Below, piece after piece: positions 26,471-39,700 of a stretch of DNA of 64,000 nt; within the stretch, counting starts at the first letter, position 1; every line of letters begins with the position of its first letter. The DNA is taken from positions 83,870,215 to 83,934,214 of the forward strand of contig NC_133896.1 in assembly GCF_964199755.1 (NCBI RefSeq), in the 5' to 3' direction. Origin of the DNA: Larus michahellis. Taxonomy: Eukaryota; Chordata; Aves; Charadriiformes; Laridae. Both the position numbers and the translations under genes were made by a program. The notes beneath the pieces are model-generated. The model made no database searches. It was not told where the DNA came from and saw only the letters and a program-made list of their open reading frames with translations.

Positions 26471-27849
26471 AAGAGTTGCCTTTGTGTTGTCTCATCAAAG
26501 AAATAATTGTTCAAGTTCACAGGAAACCTGCTTCTGGAAACAAAGTCCTATTATATTTATTATATTTGTGCTGCCTCTCTGATATTCCATACTCAATATC
26601 CTTGTACAGGACTCTAGTAATATAATATCAATACTATGCTGACCTGGGATGTGTTTGTCTTCAGGTACTACTAGATGTGTACACAACGTGTACATGTGCT
26701 TGGTCAAGTGAGACCGGTGGTAGTATACAAAATTTCTTGCTTTTCACATTCAAAGTGCTGTGGTATGTAGAATGCTGTCACACACATATTAAATATTTGC
26801 ACATTAGGCAGAACCATGTTAATCTACGCTGTAGATTGAACAAAGGCTTTACTGGCTTCCTACTGTGTCTTTAGGCAAAATGTAGCAGTTCTGGCAAAGG
26901 GCCTGGCTTACCTTTGTTTACCTCTGGGGATTTCATCACCTCAAGTGGATTAGTAGTAACAGGAAAGATTCAGTTAACTTTGACTGATAAACATAATGCG
27001 GAAAAACCTGTGCAAGTGTTTCCCAGCTCTGCTTTATAGTAGTTTCCAGTAATACTGGTTACAGTATTTTCTCATGCACACACAGTCCATGCAGCCTGTA
27101 GGCCTATGATCATCTACTCTAGTCTCATGATCTTTTCCTTTATATGAGTTTTCACATCTTTCCCTGTTCCAAACTGCTTTGCAGCAAGAGAAGACCAAAA
27201 GAAGAAAACTCAAAAAAGCCAACCCCATAAAAAAAAAAAAAGGTGTAAGAAAGAGATAAAAAGAAGCAGATGGAAAAGGCTGAGAGACCAAGTGGAAAAA
27301 GAAAGATGGCAGCAACTGTACTAGGGCCTGGCTGAAGGCTGTCTGCCACTTTTGCTATTTTCTGTCCACTGCTATGTAGGTGGTGTTTGCAGCCTTCGGA
27401 GTGTACAGAAAAAGAAATCAGATTATGCTTGAGATTTGTTGTTGCAAGGTGTCTTAAATTTCTCTGTTTTCAAGTGTTTTAGTTGGTTGGCTCATTTGCT
27501 CTTTACCAGCCTGAATTTTTCTCAGCTACAGTCTTATAAAAATATATGTGTGGCCCATATTATTGACAATAAGAAAAAAAGCTTGATCTATGCTTTCTGA
27601 CTCATTTTACCTTAATGAGCAAAGTTATTTAAAAAGGACTTGCCTGTAAGAAACATTGGTGGTGTTCAGAGCGTGATTTTTTTGAAATTTAACGCATTCA
27701 CTATTCTCTCTCCCCCTCTCTTCTCTCCTGTCCCCGTCCCCCACCCCCGACACTCCTTTTTAAAACTTTAATGCAGTGTTGAGGACCAGGAGTCTGAGCA
27801 GGAATACAAGGCCTCCTATGGCTTCTTTAATCATCATATCTGTGTTCCC
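26471..27849. other. Intergenic DNA, no gene seen
   Basis: Unique A/T-rich sequence with a 13-base A-run (27,229-27,241) and a pyrimidine-rich patch near 27,700-27,760. Confidence 0.6.
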
Positions 27850-28690
27850 ATTATTGCAAGTCGTCTCTTAAATCCTGCCATTTAAGAAATGGTCAAGCTC
27901 TATATCAAAAATAGCTTTTTTGCCCCCAAATCCTGGAAGACTGTTCCAGAACTTCATAGCTCTGATCATTAGAAACTTCTCCCAGATTTTCAGCCCACAT
28001 CCTTCCTTGGGGAGTATAAATAAACAGGCCATATGCTCTTCTGCCAACATTGTCTTTTAGCTCAGAAGTTCCTCCTCCTTTGTATTTTCCCTCCTGGGAA
28101 AATAAAGAAGGAATCATACCCCCTTTTCAAGTTCAATTTTTAGGCTAAATAAAGTAAGTATTTTTTTAAGTTGTTTTTTTTTCATATGATCTCCTTCCCA
28201 GATCATCCTACTTGTGTTTGTTCTGCATCTGTTACAGTTATAATTCATCCTCTTCAAACACTGGGATTAGATTCATATACACAGTATTGCAAAGGAAGAT
28301 TTACCAATACCTAGTGTAAAGTAATTTGTATTGTGCTATATGCTGGAAATACCTTTCTTGATGCATTCTAGGATTTTCTTAACTGCTTTCATAGTCTTAT
28401 CCTATTGATCTCTTGTAATAATCCTCTAATCAAGCCGTATATGGAGTCCTCATCTTCATTCTTTTCCAGTCCATGAACACATAACAGAGAGAAAAAATTC
28501 TTATTGATCTCTAAGTATACATGCTTATGCTTAATCTATTTCATCTCCTTTCTTTAATTCTAGTCCTTCAGTTTACCCAGTTTTCTGATTGATTTCCCAA
28601 TCTTTCTGAAGAAGCTTGTTTAATGAACTAGTGCTATCGCCTTTCATTATCATAGTCAAATAAGCAGTCCTTCTAGAAGTGACAGTTTCT
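27850..28690 (-). mobile_element. Ancient CR1-group LINE relic, minus strand
   Basis: The text matches, in order, the minus-strand layout of an old amniote CR1 type: a CTGTTCCAGAACTTCA block (27,940-27,956), GATCATCCTA (28,200), CTGCATCTGTTACAG (28,222), a CACAGTATT block (28,280) and GGAAATACCT...GATGCATTCTAGGATTTTC (about 28,344-28,380). It is far more diverged than the other CR1 pieces here. Confidence 0.7.
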
Positions 28691-30529
28691 GGTTTCAACT
28701 CCAGATATTTTTGGCAATAAGAAAAAAAACAAACAAAACCACAAAGCAACCAGCTCCCCTCGCCCTCTTCACCTAAAAAGACAACGTTTTATGCAAGACA
28801 CTCTCTGTAAAAAAGATGAAAAGGTACATAAGTCCTTAAAAAAAGGTTTGGAAAAAGTTTGGCTTCATCTGGGTGGTCATCAGCTTTGAAAATAAGGTTA
28901 TGGGGGCAGGGAGGTTGGTGAATGTACAAATTAGCATCTACCTGAGGCAGTTTTGGAGTGGAAGGAGAGTTTGTTTCTGCCAGGTTGAATGAAATGCCTA
29001 TTGAGTGCACAGGCAAGGACATTACAATCGATTGTCAATAGGACTGAGAAACCTTAGAAGGAACTATTGATTTTTGCAAAATTAGTTTTTACCCATGTAA
29101 ACACTTGAGCCTGCAGCATTCCTGTCTGTCAGTCCTGTGCCAGCGTAGCTAGAGTTTCTTGAGGGGTGGAAGGTCGACCTTTCTCTGTAGAAGAAATATC
29201 AAGACAGAAAAAAATATTAGCTTTGAAAATACAGCATCTGATGGCATATTGCTTTCAGAAAACTCCTGCAAAAACATAAGCAGAAGTTGGCCTCACTTCA
29301 ACCCAGTCCCAAGGCTTGGAGGCCTCTGGCTCCTGCAGTCCATGGCTCTAGGGCAAACTTTGTGGCCTGTCTCAAGGGGAAAGGCAAAGGGTTTCCTGAT
29401 TACTTACTGGCAACTCTCTACAGCAAGACCCCAGGAGGTTTTGAATCAGTTCTTCATGGCACAGAAAGTCTGTGCTATGTTGCACACATGAGGCACTTTA
29501 GAGCTGGGTAAGATTCAGGATTCAGACTGTGTCACTGAAATGTTTAATTTTGAAATGAAAAGTTCTGCACAAAACAGCAACATTTTCCAGCTGGGGAATT
29601 TTGGATTGTGACAAATTGCAGTGCAGAAACTTCACTTAGCATATCCTTTAAAAAGCTCTCCCTTGTTTCTTCCATTATTAACACAACCACCCACTGTACT
29701 GCTGCCACCTGCTCCTTTTCGCTGTGGGGTCAGCTACTACTGTCGCTGGAGGGAGACGGTGAAAAGCTGCATGCTCTCAGATGGGTGCTGCTCAGCTGAA
29801 AGAGCAGCCTCAAGCCAGCTCTCGCTGGAGAAACATCCCATGGAAAAAGAAGGTAATTCCATTCCTTAGCACTAACAGGTGCCACATGGAGCAAGTATAG
29901 AGAGTGAATTGTCGGACTGGGGACTCTTGTCAGCTAACTGGTGGAGTCCACCAGTTGCCAAAAGGGACATAATTATTTGGAGGTAACTGTAGGCCTAGGT
30001 GAATGCAAGGCAACAGGTCAAACAGGTTGTCCCAGTGCAGGTGAAGTAAATGCAAAGCAAAACACTTAAATATTTGCAAGACTTAAAGAAACATTCAGAA
30101 AACAGAGGCATTACTTCATTGCATTTATGGCAGTTTTGCATTGCCTAAGTTCTTGGGTAACCCAGAGATTTGTCTTTTTCTTCCCTGAAAGGTTCCCTTG
30201 TGTTCTTGACAGCTTTAACGCTGATATTATCAGCCCTATGAAACAATACAAATAAAAAAACCCAAAACCCTGAAAAGGTAGTTCTCAGGTTGCACATTTT
30301 ATCAACGATCCACAATACATTTGGCTGATGATGTGTGTTAGCAGAACAGTTTTTCCAGCAGAAAATGCAAGTTTCATTGCATCAAACTATTCTGCAGCCA
30401 CAAAATAAAAACCTGTTGTGTTAGAAGTTCTAGCAGCTGCTAATAAGCTTGGTTAGCTGCCCTTGATCCAAGGCTGCCTGAAGCCTTGTTGGAGCTGCCC
30501 CCTGATTAGGGAGGGTCCAGCGCCCTTTC
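28691..30529. other. Intergenic DNA, no gene seen
   Basis: Unique sequence. Open frames of up to 110 codons at 29,159-29,511 overlap in two frames and show no motif. Confidence 0.55.
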
Positions 30530-31833
30530 AGCTAGTGCAAGGGAGGGACATATATGAGAGCCAGATCTTGACCGCCGCCAACAGGGACAGCAGCTTGTTG
30601 GGCAGGATGCAAAGAAGAGGCCCTCATCTGAGTTGAGGTCAGCTTAAACACTTCGGGTGTGGTGGTGATGTGCCACTACATGGAGGTGGAGCAGGAGCTC
30701 CAGCTCCTGACAGGGCAGAGGCCGCTACCCAGGTGGAGGTTTGGATGGTGAACGCAGCCTTGCAAGTCCCAGGCTGCAGGGAGTCTCTGTGGCGTCTCTG
30801 AGGCTGGAAGAGGTGGCCTTCTGTTTTGCAGGAGGTGTTGCTGTTGAAGAGCTGCGTCGCCAAGTGGAGGAGTGATGGGAGGAAATCATCTGTCTGTGCA
30901 GCATCAGAGAGGATGAGAGAGACATGGGGGACTCTTCCATCCTGCTGGTGAGGGGAAGAGGAGAGAACTGTGTGTCAACAACAGTAACAGGGTTTTGATT
31001 TGGACAATGGAACCCTGTTTGAGGATCAACATCTACTTGGGAGAGATGGAATCTTCCTCACTAAGCAGGACAAAGGCATCTTTGCCAGCAGGATGGCGAC
31101 TTTGTAAGAAGGTCTTAACTCTCCCTCCCACATAATTCCTAATTTAACAGCAGCCCTGTGAAGGAGTGATGGACAGGACTGACAAGCAAATGTGATGTGT
31201 AAGAAAGAGAAGACAAAATCAACAAATTAAGGCTTAAGTGGGGTGACCTCTAATATTTGCATGTAAGCAAGGAAGCTCCCAAGAGGCTCTGCTGAGGCAT
31301 GAGGGAAGGGAAACAGACTTTTTCTGGCAAATGAGCATGTCAGGGTGTCTCTCTGAAGAACCTGTGTACCAACGTATGTGGCATGGGGAATCAACATGAG
31401 TTAAGAGACATGCGTGCAGTTCCAGGCCTATGACCCCACTGGGATCACAGAGACTCGAGTGTTGCAATGGTGAGATACAGGTTCTTTAGGAAGGACAGGC
31501 TGGGAAGACTTGGAGCTCCCCTTTATGTGAGAGAGCAGCTGGAATGCCTGGAGCTCTGCCTGGAAATGGATGAGGGGCCAACTGAGACCTTACGTGTGAG
31601 GATTAAAGAGAGCACAGATAAGGGTGACATTGTAGTGGGCATCTGCTGTAGGCCATCTGACCAGGAAGAACAAGTGGATGAGGCCCTCTGTAGAGAGACA
31701 GGAGCAGCCTCATATTACCAGGCCCTGGTCCTCATGGAGGACTTCAACCACGCCAATATTTGCTGAAGGTGTAACACAGCAGGACATAAGCAATCCAGGA
31801 GGTTCCTGGAGAGCACTGATGACAATGGATTGT
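30530..31833 (+). mobile_element. CR1 LINE, 5' region and endonuclease, plus strand
   Basis: This keeps the part of a CR1 that 5' truncation usually removes. ORF1-like sequence lies at about 30,840-30,940, the inter-ORF region at 31,010-31,100, and endonuclease codons at about 31,270-31,830. The frame 31,467-31,766 reads FRKDRLGRLGAPLYVREQLE, then VVGICCRPSDQEEQVDEAL and a LMEDFNHANIC motif (usually MGDFNHPDICW). About 20 bases are missing near 31,455 and the frame ends soon after 31,766. The RT half is absent. Confidence 0.88.
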
Positions 31834-32149
31834 GACTAGGAAGTTTTGATTATTTGGGTTTTTTTTAATTTTTTTATCTGCAAACCCTAGCATGCTGTCT
31901 TCAGGCAGGAACCTGTGTATTTTAGACATTTTCAGCAGGAGAGGATCTTAATGTGGATTTGAAACTAGAGGAGATATTACTAATTTTAGATTTCTGTCCA
32001 GATATGTAGCTATGCATAGCTCTAGTCTAAATCTTCTTGTGTGGGAAGTAGAAAGTTCTGAGCCTGCATTTTCAAGTTTATAATGATGGCTACTGTATCT
32101 CTTCCGACATGATGTAAGAAAAAAACATATTCACTATTGGAGTGGTTCA

Positions 32150-32310
32150 ATGTTAGCAAAGATCCAAGAAGCAGTGAAATCTCCACTCTTGGAGAGTTTC
32201 AAACATAGGTAAGCTTTGAGCAACCAGATCTAAGTTTGGAGTTATGGCCTAGGTAATTGACCTAGATGACCTTAAGAAGTCCCTTTCTACCTTAATTCCC
32301 AAAGAAGTAC
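32150..32310 (+). mobile_element. CR1 3'-end fragment, plus strand
   Basis: The text runs as a diverged CR1 3' end: a TCTCCACTCTTGGAGA-type block, GAGCAACC, CTAGATGACCTT and CCTTTCTACCTTAATT. It is in the same orientation as the 5' CR1 block 320 bp upstream, so the two may be ends of one internally deleted element. Confidence 0.7.
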
Positions 32311-35300
32311 TAAGTGATTTTGTTGTATAGCGGCTGCCTCTTGCTCGGGCCTCTCCATTGAGAATGTTGTGATCTGCCCTGTAGGGTGTGCTCTTACAGG
32401 AAGGAAAGGTACCACCCTGCTTACTTTCTTCATTTGAAAAAGCTTAATTTAAATCAAACCTCTGTGACGTATTGAGTGATGGGGTGTTTACTGCGGCTGC
32501 TGGGAAAACAAGGAGTTAGGTACCAAGCAATGACATCTACATCTGTGTTTGCAGTGGATGGTGGTCACCCAGGGATGTTAACAGTCTAAACAGAACCTGA
32601 AGGTATTTCTATATCACAATTTAGACAGCATGTTTTCAGCATACAGTTGTGAGACAGCCTGATGGCTGAACAAGTGAGGGTGGGCGCTGGTGCAGGCTTT
32701 AAATTGAAGGACAGTCTAATACAATTCTTTACCGGTGCTGCAGAGAGAGGAAACTGGGCTCCATGAACCCATTTTTTGTCTTAGACTCTCCAGGCAGAGG
32801 CTGCTACTGGATGACAAAGGACATCTGCCCATAAGCAATACCCTTCTTTACAAGAGGCAGCACAACAGTAAAAACTGAGGCGTCCTAAAGAACCGAAATG
32901 GAAAAAAGTAAAAGACACCTCTCTCCTCCTGGTGAATTTCTCTTCCTTAGCCGTTACGAGTTCTCACTCTGCAAGTGTTCACGAAGCTTGCTTGTGCACC
33001 TGCCTAGGTCCGTTCTTTTCACCCCCCAGACCAGACAGACTGAGCCCACCCATCCCTGGCTGCAGGGCGCTGTTGTGACCGACAGCTCCAGGCTTTCCCC
33101 CATGGGGCAGAGGTAAGGAGGCCAGCTCTCCCTTGGCTCTTGTGTACAGGGAGCTGGACTTCACCCAGGAGATGGAGTTCCTGTACCTGCTGTGCCACCC
33201 TGAGGCCAGGACAGGCACCGGGCTCTGCCTGTGCTCTCCAGCACCCTTCAGGGGAAAACAAATCTGCTAAAGGACAGGAGCTCACTAGCCATCCTTTTAA
33301 TTTAAGAGATTTTCTTTTCTCCCTAGCTGTCTGTGCTCTTGTTTAATCACTTTAAACCACCCTGAGGCTGCTCTGCCTCAGCTGCTGCTTATCTTCAGAT
33401 TTCTCAGGGATCAGCTCGGTATTAGAAGTGCTCAGTGCTGAAGTGTTTTTTAATCCCTGTGGTTTACTGCACCTGGCTGAAATTGCTGGCAAACCTCCTT
33501 AGTTCCAACAGTATAGTTTACTGTAGGTACTGAAGAGATACACTTGCTCCAGAAACTGTAGACGAACTTCAGAATTTATTTGTGGTAGGGTTGTGTTCTT
33601 TTTCCATGAGGAAGTGCCTATTTATTTATTTTTATTTTCCATGAAGTTTCATGTTGTTTTGGTTTTTTTTTGTTGTTGTTAAACTTTTCCAAATCTCACT
33701 TGGAGAATTCTAAAATAAAGTGCTTTGTTGGGTTTTTTCTTTCTCCCCCTGCCCCCCACTGCCCTTGAACAACCTTTTAGGTAAGAAAAGAAGCCTACTA
33801 CCATATACAAATAAAATTATCCCTGTGCTTCTAGAAGCATTCCTACAACCTTGAAATACATGCCTCTGTGTGTGGAAGGGGTATTTCACCTTGAGTTCCC
33901 TTCTGAGACCAGGTTTCCCCAAAGCCTTAGGTCTTTTCAGGTTGAGAAACATAACTCCCACTCATTCCTTGTAAGTACTTGAAAACTATACAGGAAAGCT
34001 AGATAATTAATCAGAAAAGTAATTCTGTTTTCCAAATAGTTGAGTTGTATCTATCATCTCACCTGCCCCCCGGTTCTGTCTGTATTCATCCACTGACTAA
34101 AGCCAGGAACATGCAGTGAAACAGGCAGACAAGATTTCAGCCCCAAATGCATCTCCCTAGCTTTCAAAAATATTAACGCTTACACAAGCTCACAGCAGGC
34201 TTAAAATGTGGCCATCCAGCAGGAAAACCCTTTGCTGAATTTCTTAAATACAGATCAAAATGTGGGCTCTGTGTGTTGCTTTTCATGCTGACTAGCCACT
34301 TGTCTAACCACTACAAACCTCATATTTTTCTAAGGAACACACATACAAACAACCCACTATACACATCAGGAGCAATCTGACCACTGGAATCAACCAAAAC
34401 AACTTTCTTCTGCATGCATTCAAGGATGAATTGTGTAAGTATTCTTCTATGTTAATAAGGATTGAGGTTTTTTCCTTCAGAAGGGAAATTTCTAGGTTTT
34501 CTCTCCTCTGTGGAAAACGTAGAAACTTGCTGTATCAGTGATTTATGCCTTTCTGTCACATTTTGTTGAAATTGGCCAGTGTGGCAGTGATGGCTGCTAG
34601 AGAGACAAGGGCAGCCATTTGGTCAGAGAGACATCAGGTGGCACTTCAGCAAAAAAGCAGTTCTTGAGTATTTTTAGCATGTTTTATGACCTGTTTGTAG
34701 ACATGCTGGCATGAGAGCTGCCAGGAAGTGAGCCAGTGAGGGTTTCTAAGGCTGATTTTGTTCAGATGCTGTTCAGCATCTTACGGAAGCCCACTGCATC
34801 CCACATGGGAGCATCGGTGCTCCTGGGGAGTCTTTCTCATATCACAGATACGAGAAGTTGCTGGAGCTTGGCTGTGAGTGGTTGGTGCCTTGACATTCTT
34901 AGGCAAATGGTAACTTTGCATATGCTCCTATCAAGTTTGGGAAACTGTTCTAAAAACATCAATGTAGACAGGCCCAATTTATGCTAACATAAAGTTTGCC
35001 AGATTGAAAGTTCGACCTATCTTCTCCTAAAGCTATGCTATTTACAATGAACTTGACAAATCTGTGGCTTGTTGGATAGTTTTCACTTTAATCTTGCTGC
35101 CTAACTTCCAGGATTACCACATTTCAGTTACCAAATAAATCAGAGGGCCTCTCAGTGGAATATATGACTTTGTGTACAAGGCCATGATCTTATCTAGGCT
35201 TCAAATGATAGTTTTTGACAACTGTGGAAGCCAACATAAAAAAATGTAGCATTAGCAGATTATTATCAAACTAGTAGAAAGCTGAGGAATAGATAACAGA

Positions 35301-35934
35301 CAACATGTCTGAAATGGATTTCTCCCCCATCCCCAGTAATAAATCCAGCTCCATAATGGAGCTGATTGAAGCTGAGTCTGCAAACATACACTTGTATAGT
35401 TCCCCTCTTCTAGGTGGGAAGAGCTCCACGCCCTTGTGGAGTAAAATTTTGTAATAGCATTCTTACTATAAATCTTTAGTCTTAAGGTTTTCTGCCTTGG
35501 TTAGGAAAGTTCATTCAAGGTTGGCAGGTGGTACAAAAACGTTGGTCTGATGTCATGATCAAACTTTTATTTTTGATACAACTGTTGGGAGCAAAACTTG
35601 ACTGGTTGTGCACTTCTCATTAGCAGACAAATTTCAAAATAGGAGTATGACAGACCTCAGCTGCATGGGATTTAAATCTGAATGACTGGTTTGGACAGGA
35701 ACAATCTCTGTCAGTGTTTGTACAGCAGTGGAGCATAATATAGCCTGTACGTTTCTTGGGACTTTTGGGTAATATTTTACTATGGACTTGAAGTACCTAC
35801 TCACTTTATTTTTGCAGATGTCATAGAATAGTATGTCTAGTCTAACATGTTTAATGATGGTGGGTATGTCACTTCATCTAGTCTTCCTGTATTAAGCCTA
35901 AGAACTTATTGAACCATGAACATAACGTAAACTT
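32311..35934. other. Intergenic DNA, no gene seen
   Basis: Mostly unique. A GC-richer patch at 33,000-33,260 contains a strong splice-donor-like (33,112) and acceptor-like (33,148) sequence, but they are too close to bound an intron and no conserved protein is visible. A small inverted repeat (8-bp arms, ATGGCTGC) lies at 34,590-34,618. Confidence 0.5.
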
Positions 35935-36750
35935 TCATGAGTTGATGGACTGGGTCAACCACAACCTCATTAGGTTCAACAAAGACAACTGTGAAGCTCT
36001 GGGATGGGATGACACCACGCGTCTGTATGAGCTGGGCACTGACTGGCTAGCGAGCAGCTTTGCAGGGAAAATCTCGGGATTCCTGCTGGACAACAAGTTG
36101 AACGTGAGTCAGCAGTTGCAGTGAGGAGGGACAGCTGAACACTGAAATGTGTCATCAAAAGCATAGCCAGCACCTCAGAGGAAATGATCACTCCCCTCTA
36201 CTCGGCACTTGGTCACCTCTGGAGCGCTGTGCTCAGTTTTGGGCCTCCCCATGCAAGGGAGGTATCAACTAACCGGAGTGACTCCAATGGAGAGCAGCTA
36301 AAACGCCTGGGGGCTGGAGCACGTGATATACCAGGAGATGCTGACGGTGCCGGGCTTGTTCAGCCTGAATTAGAGAAGGTATGTGGGAGCTCTAATTACA
36401 GTTCTCCTCTATGAAATGGAAAGGGAGGGAAGTTATAGAGAAGACAGAGACAGGTTCTGCAGAGGTGCACAGTGAAAGGAAAAGTAGAGATGGGCACAAG
36501 CTACAATAAAGGAAATTCTCACCAGACAGAAGGACTCTCCTTCCACCTGTCCCCCTACCCCAGGAGTGCTGCAGAACTGGAACAGGCGCTCGGAGATACT
36601 GTGCAATCTCCATGCTAGGAAATACTCAAAATTCAACTGGACACAGCCCTGAGCAACCTATTCTAGCTTTGAAATCGATCCTGCTGATTGCAGTGGGTTT
36701 GAATAGAGACTTCTAGAGATCCTTTCCAACCTAAATCTTTCTAGGATATC
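35935..36750 (+). mobile_element. CR1 LINE fragment, RT C-terminus and 3' end
   Basis: Plus-strand CR1 sequence. The frame at 35,909-36,124 reads WVNHNLIRFNKDNCEAL, then GTDWLASSFAGKISGFLLDNKLNVSQQ, matching the RT segment after the FADD box. Degraded 3' sequence follows, with an end block ACTTCTAGAGATCCTTTCCAACCTAA near 36,708-36,735. Frames are interrupted. Confidence 0.85.
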
Positions 36751-38734
36751 TGAGTACTTAGGAAGTTACTAAGAACTTGGAAGAGGCTGGTGTCTTACAG
36801 AAACAGCTTAGAGTATTAATAGATGTGGAATCACGATGTCCCAGCAGAGTTCTGGCAGGGGCTGTGACTAGGTCTCCCAGGACACGAAGAAATAGTTGTT
36901 AGGACACTACCTCACAGCACAATATATTCCCCTTTGAGCTGGCCATAACAGCTTATCAGCACAAAATGGCTGTGCAATTCCTAACCTCTCTAACATTACT
37001 TGATTTGATCAACCACACAAAGTCCTGTGTGCAAGGCAAACTGCCTTCTACAGGATGGACTGATGGAGAAGACCGAACAGAAAATAGGAGAAAAGATATT
37101 GAACTATAGACAGAAAAGTAGAACCAGGAATGCTTTTGTAATTAATGAGGCATTATTCATGTGACTACAAGGGGAGGGAGAAGGTGTAGGTATGTCCTAC
37201 ATGCAAGGATGGGACTTATGCCCCCATTAGCAGTGACCAATACAATGCATTGTACGAGACCTACCCCAATGGTACAAGCCTGTTCCCCTCTGTTCTATTC
37301 AGTCTGTCCCTGGTAGTGATCTCCAGGACTGTGACAATATCAGCCCAGGCCATGCCTAGTTAGATATAATCATCACACTAAAAAAAATACTCAGAAAGAG
37401 CGAAGTCATCCATGTGAAGAACAGGACATAAATGCAGATTTTTCTTTTGCAGTAAGGCTACTAAATCATGTCTTCCCAGCCTGAAAACTCAGTTGTTTGC
37501 ACATGAAATTGGTGAGAAGAGGATATTTACTCTACCTGATCCCTTTGGTTCCCTACTTAAAAAAATGAAGGGCTTTGATCTGAAATTAATGAAAAAGAAG
37601 CACAATCTGTTTTATACAGATGTACCCAGGAGACTTTTCAAATAGCACTTTTTTTTACTTTTTTTTTTTTTTTCAATGAGGGCAAGGAAACTTAGCAGAA
37701 AAAGACCTTTTCTCAAGCTGACATGCACATCAATTTTTCTATCTGACCCCTTAACAGAAACTGCACAAGGAGATACCAGTCCCTTGACTCCAGAGTTTAC
37801 TCTTGTTCATGCAGATTTGATTCCCCATGTTACTGCTGGAAAATATGTGTGTTGGAGAAAACGATTTTTGTCATTAGGATGGTAAGTGGTAAATGTTGCA
37901 GACTTTTAAAAGGTCCAGTCTATATGACTTCTATATGCACTTCTATATGACCAGTGAGTTACCAGAGTTATGTTGAGGGGCTTTTGAAAAATCATGGGAG
38001 TGTTAGCTGGAGGATGCCTCTGGAAATCTCTAGTCTCTCCTCCTGCAAGGGCAAACTGCCAGCCAACACTAGGTCACATCAGTCATGGCTTTGCCTGTCT
38101 GAATCTTGAAGACCTCCAAAGATGGAGTTTCTGTGACACAGGAGCCCTTGAAAATTATACCCTGTCATCTGTGTTAACATCATCTCACAATAGGTAGCAT
38201 GAAGTAGCGTTGCAGGAATCCACGACTAAAGAAGAGAATGTGCCTACAACTGCAGAAATAAAGATTAATTGGTTTGTTGCTTTTAAAATGAATTAGCATA
38301 TTATACTTCAATAGTTTAAGCCAGTTCTATATTTGGCACCTATACTTCTAGAGAAGATTAAAAGGCTTTTGTTCCACTGATCCTTAGGATAATCAGGCTT
38401 CAAATTGGAGATCAGGACATGCAGAATTGGTTACGGGAGTTACCGCTTGTTTAAAAACTGAGTGGCCCAGATTTTTTGCCTGTCTTTTGAAAGCCTTAAA
38501 ACCTAAAGTTTTGCCTGAAAATGTGAATATTACACTATGGGTGCATTGTTTCAAGAAAAAGCCTTGTGGCCTTAGTTTCCCAGTGTGTTTCCAGGTGATG
38601 GTTTTGGGAAGCTTCAGAAGCAGGGGAGCCCTATGCTGTTCTGTATCAGTTTCTGTATGCTTGCACAGACCGCAAAGCAATTCAGTGCTGCACAGGCTTC
38701 TAAGCAGCTACTGCTTTATGGCATGATTCAGGGC
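36751..38734. other. Intergenic DNA, no gene seen
   Basis: Unique sequence with a 14-bp palindrome TACAATGCATTGTA (37,241-37,254), T-runs at 37,648-37,673 and three spaced copies of TCTATATG at 37,919-37,950. Overlapping frames at 38,393-38,726 on both strands have no motif. Confidence 0.55.
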
Positions 38735-39700
38735 CATAGCTTAGAATCACAGAATGATTTGGGTTAGGAGGGGTTTCTGTACGCCAGTAGTCCAACTAGC
38801 TGCCCAAAGCAAGATTGACTCTGAAGTCAGACCAGATTGTGCAGAACTCTGTCAAGTTGGGTCTTGTAAACCTTTAAGGATAGAGACAGCAAAACTGGGC
38901 ACACCTCTTGCACACCTTTGATGAAGATATAGAACACAACAGGACAGGGCTATTGGCTAGAATAGATTCCTTCAACACTCTGCTTGTAACCAGCCTCCAG
39001 GTAGAGTACAAGTCATTAACAAACACCTTTTTGATCGAAACACTACAACCAGTCTTTCACCCAGCCAATTGTCTGTCTGTGTAGACTGTAACTTCCCAAC
39101 TTGGAAATAAAGATGTTGTGGGAGAGCACATTGAAAGCTTTGCTAAAGTCAAGATAAACAACATCCACAGCCTTGCCCTCACTGTCTATCTAGTTTTTTC
39201 CCCACAGAACCTAATCAGGTTGTTCAAGTTTGATTTGTCTTTGGTAAATCCATGCTGATTGTTCCCAGCCACCTTTTTCTCCTTCATAAGCTCAGAAATG
39301 GCTTCCAACAGGACCTGCTTCTAAATTTTCCCAGGAGCTGGTGTGAGGCTGACTGACTTGTAGTGCACTGGATAGTTCTTGCTCTTTTTGAAGGTAAGTG
39401 CAATATTCACCTTTCTCCAGTCACCTGGAAACCCCCCAATCTGCCTTTCAGACATGATGAGACTGTTCCCACTATGACATCATCCAGCTTCCTCAGCACC
39501 TTCAGATCCACACAGTCTGGTCCCATGGACTTGTGTGGGTTGAGACTTCTGAAGAGATCCATGACTTGTGTCTCCCTGACCTGTCCCTCCAGGCACAGAG
39601 ACCTGAAAGAGCTTGTCAGTGAAGACCAAGACAAAGAAGGCATACTGTATCTCAGAAGCTGTGAAACTTGGGGTGGAGGGACCAGGCATTATGAAAATGA
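38735..39700 (-). mobile_element. CR1 LINE fragment, minus strand, internally deleted
   Basis: It begins with the reverse complement of a CR1 3' end (AATCACAGAATGATTTGGGTT at about 38,744). It then jumps into the RT core (about 38,990-39,330) and the RT N-terminal region (39,330-39,660), with much of the segment between lost. The text around 39,140 is the minus-strand form of the DFSKAFD-coding region. Confidence 0.88.

Noticed and set aside
33100..33300. Strong donor-like CAGAGGTAAGG and acceptor-like TGTACAGG with a short open frame after
   Set aside because: The sites are about 35 bp apart, too close for an intron, and no conserved protein can be read on either side.
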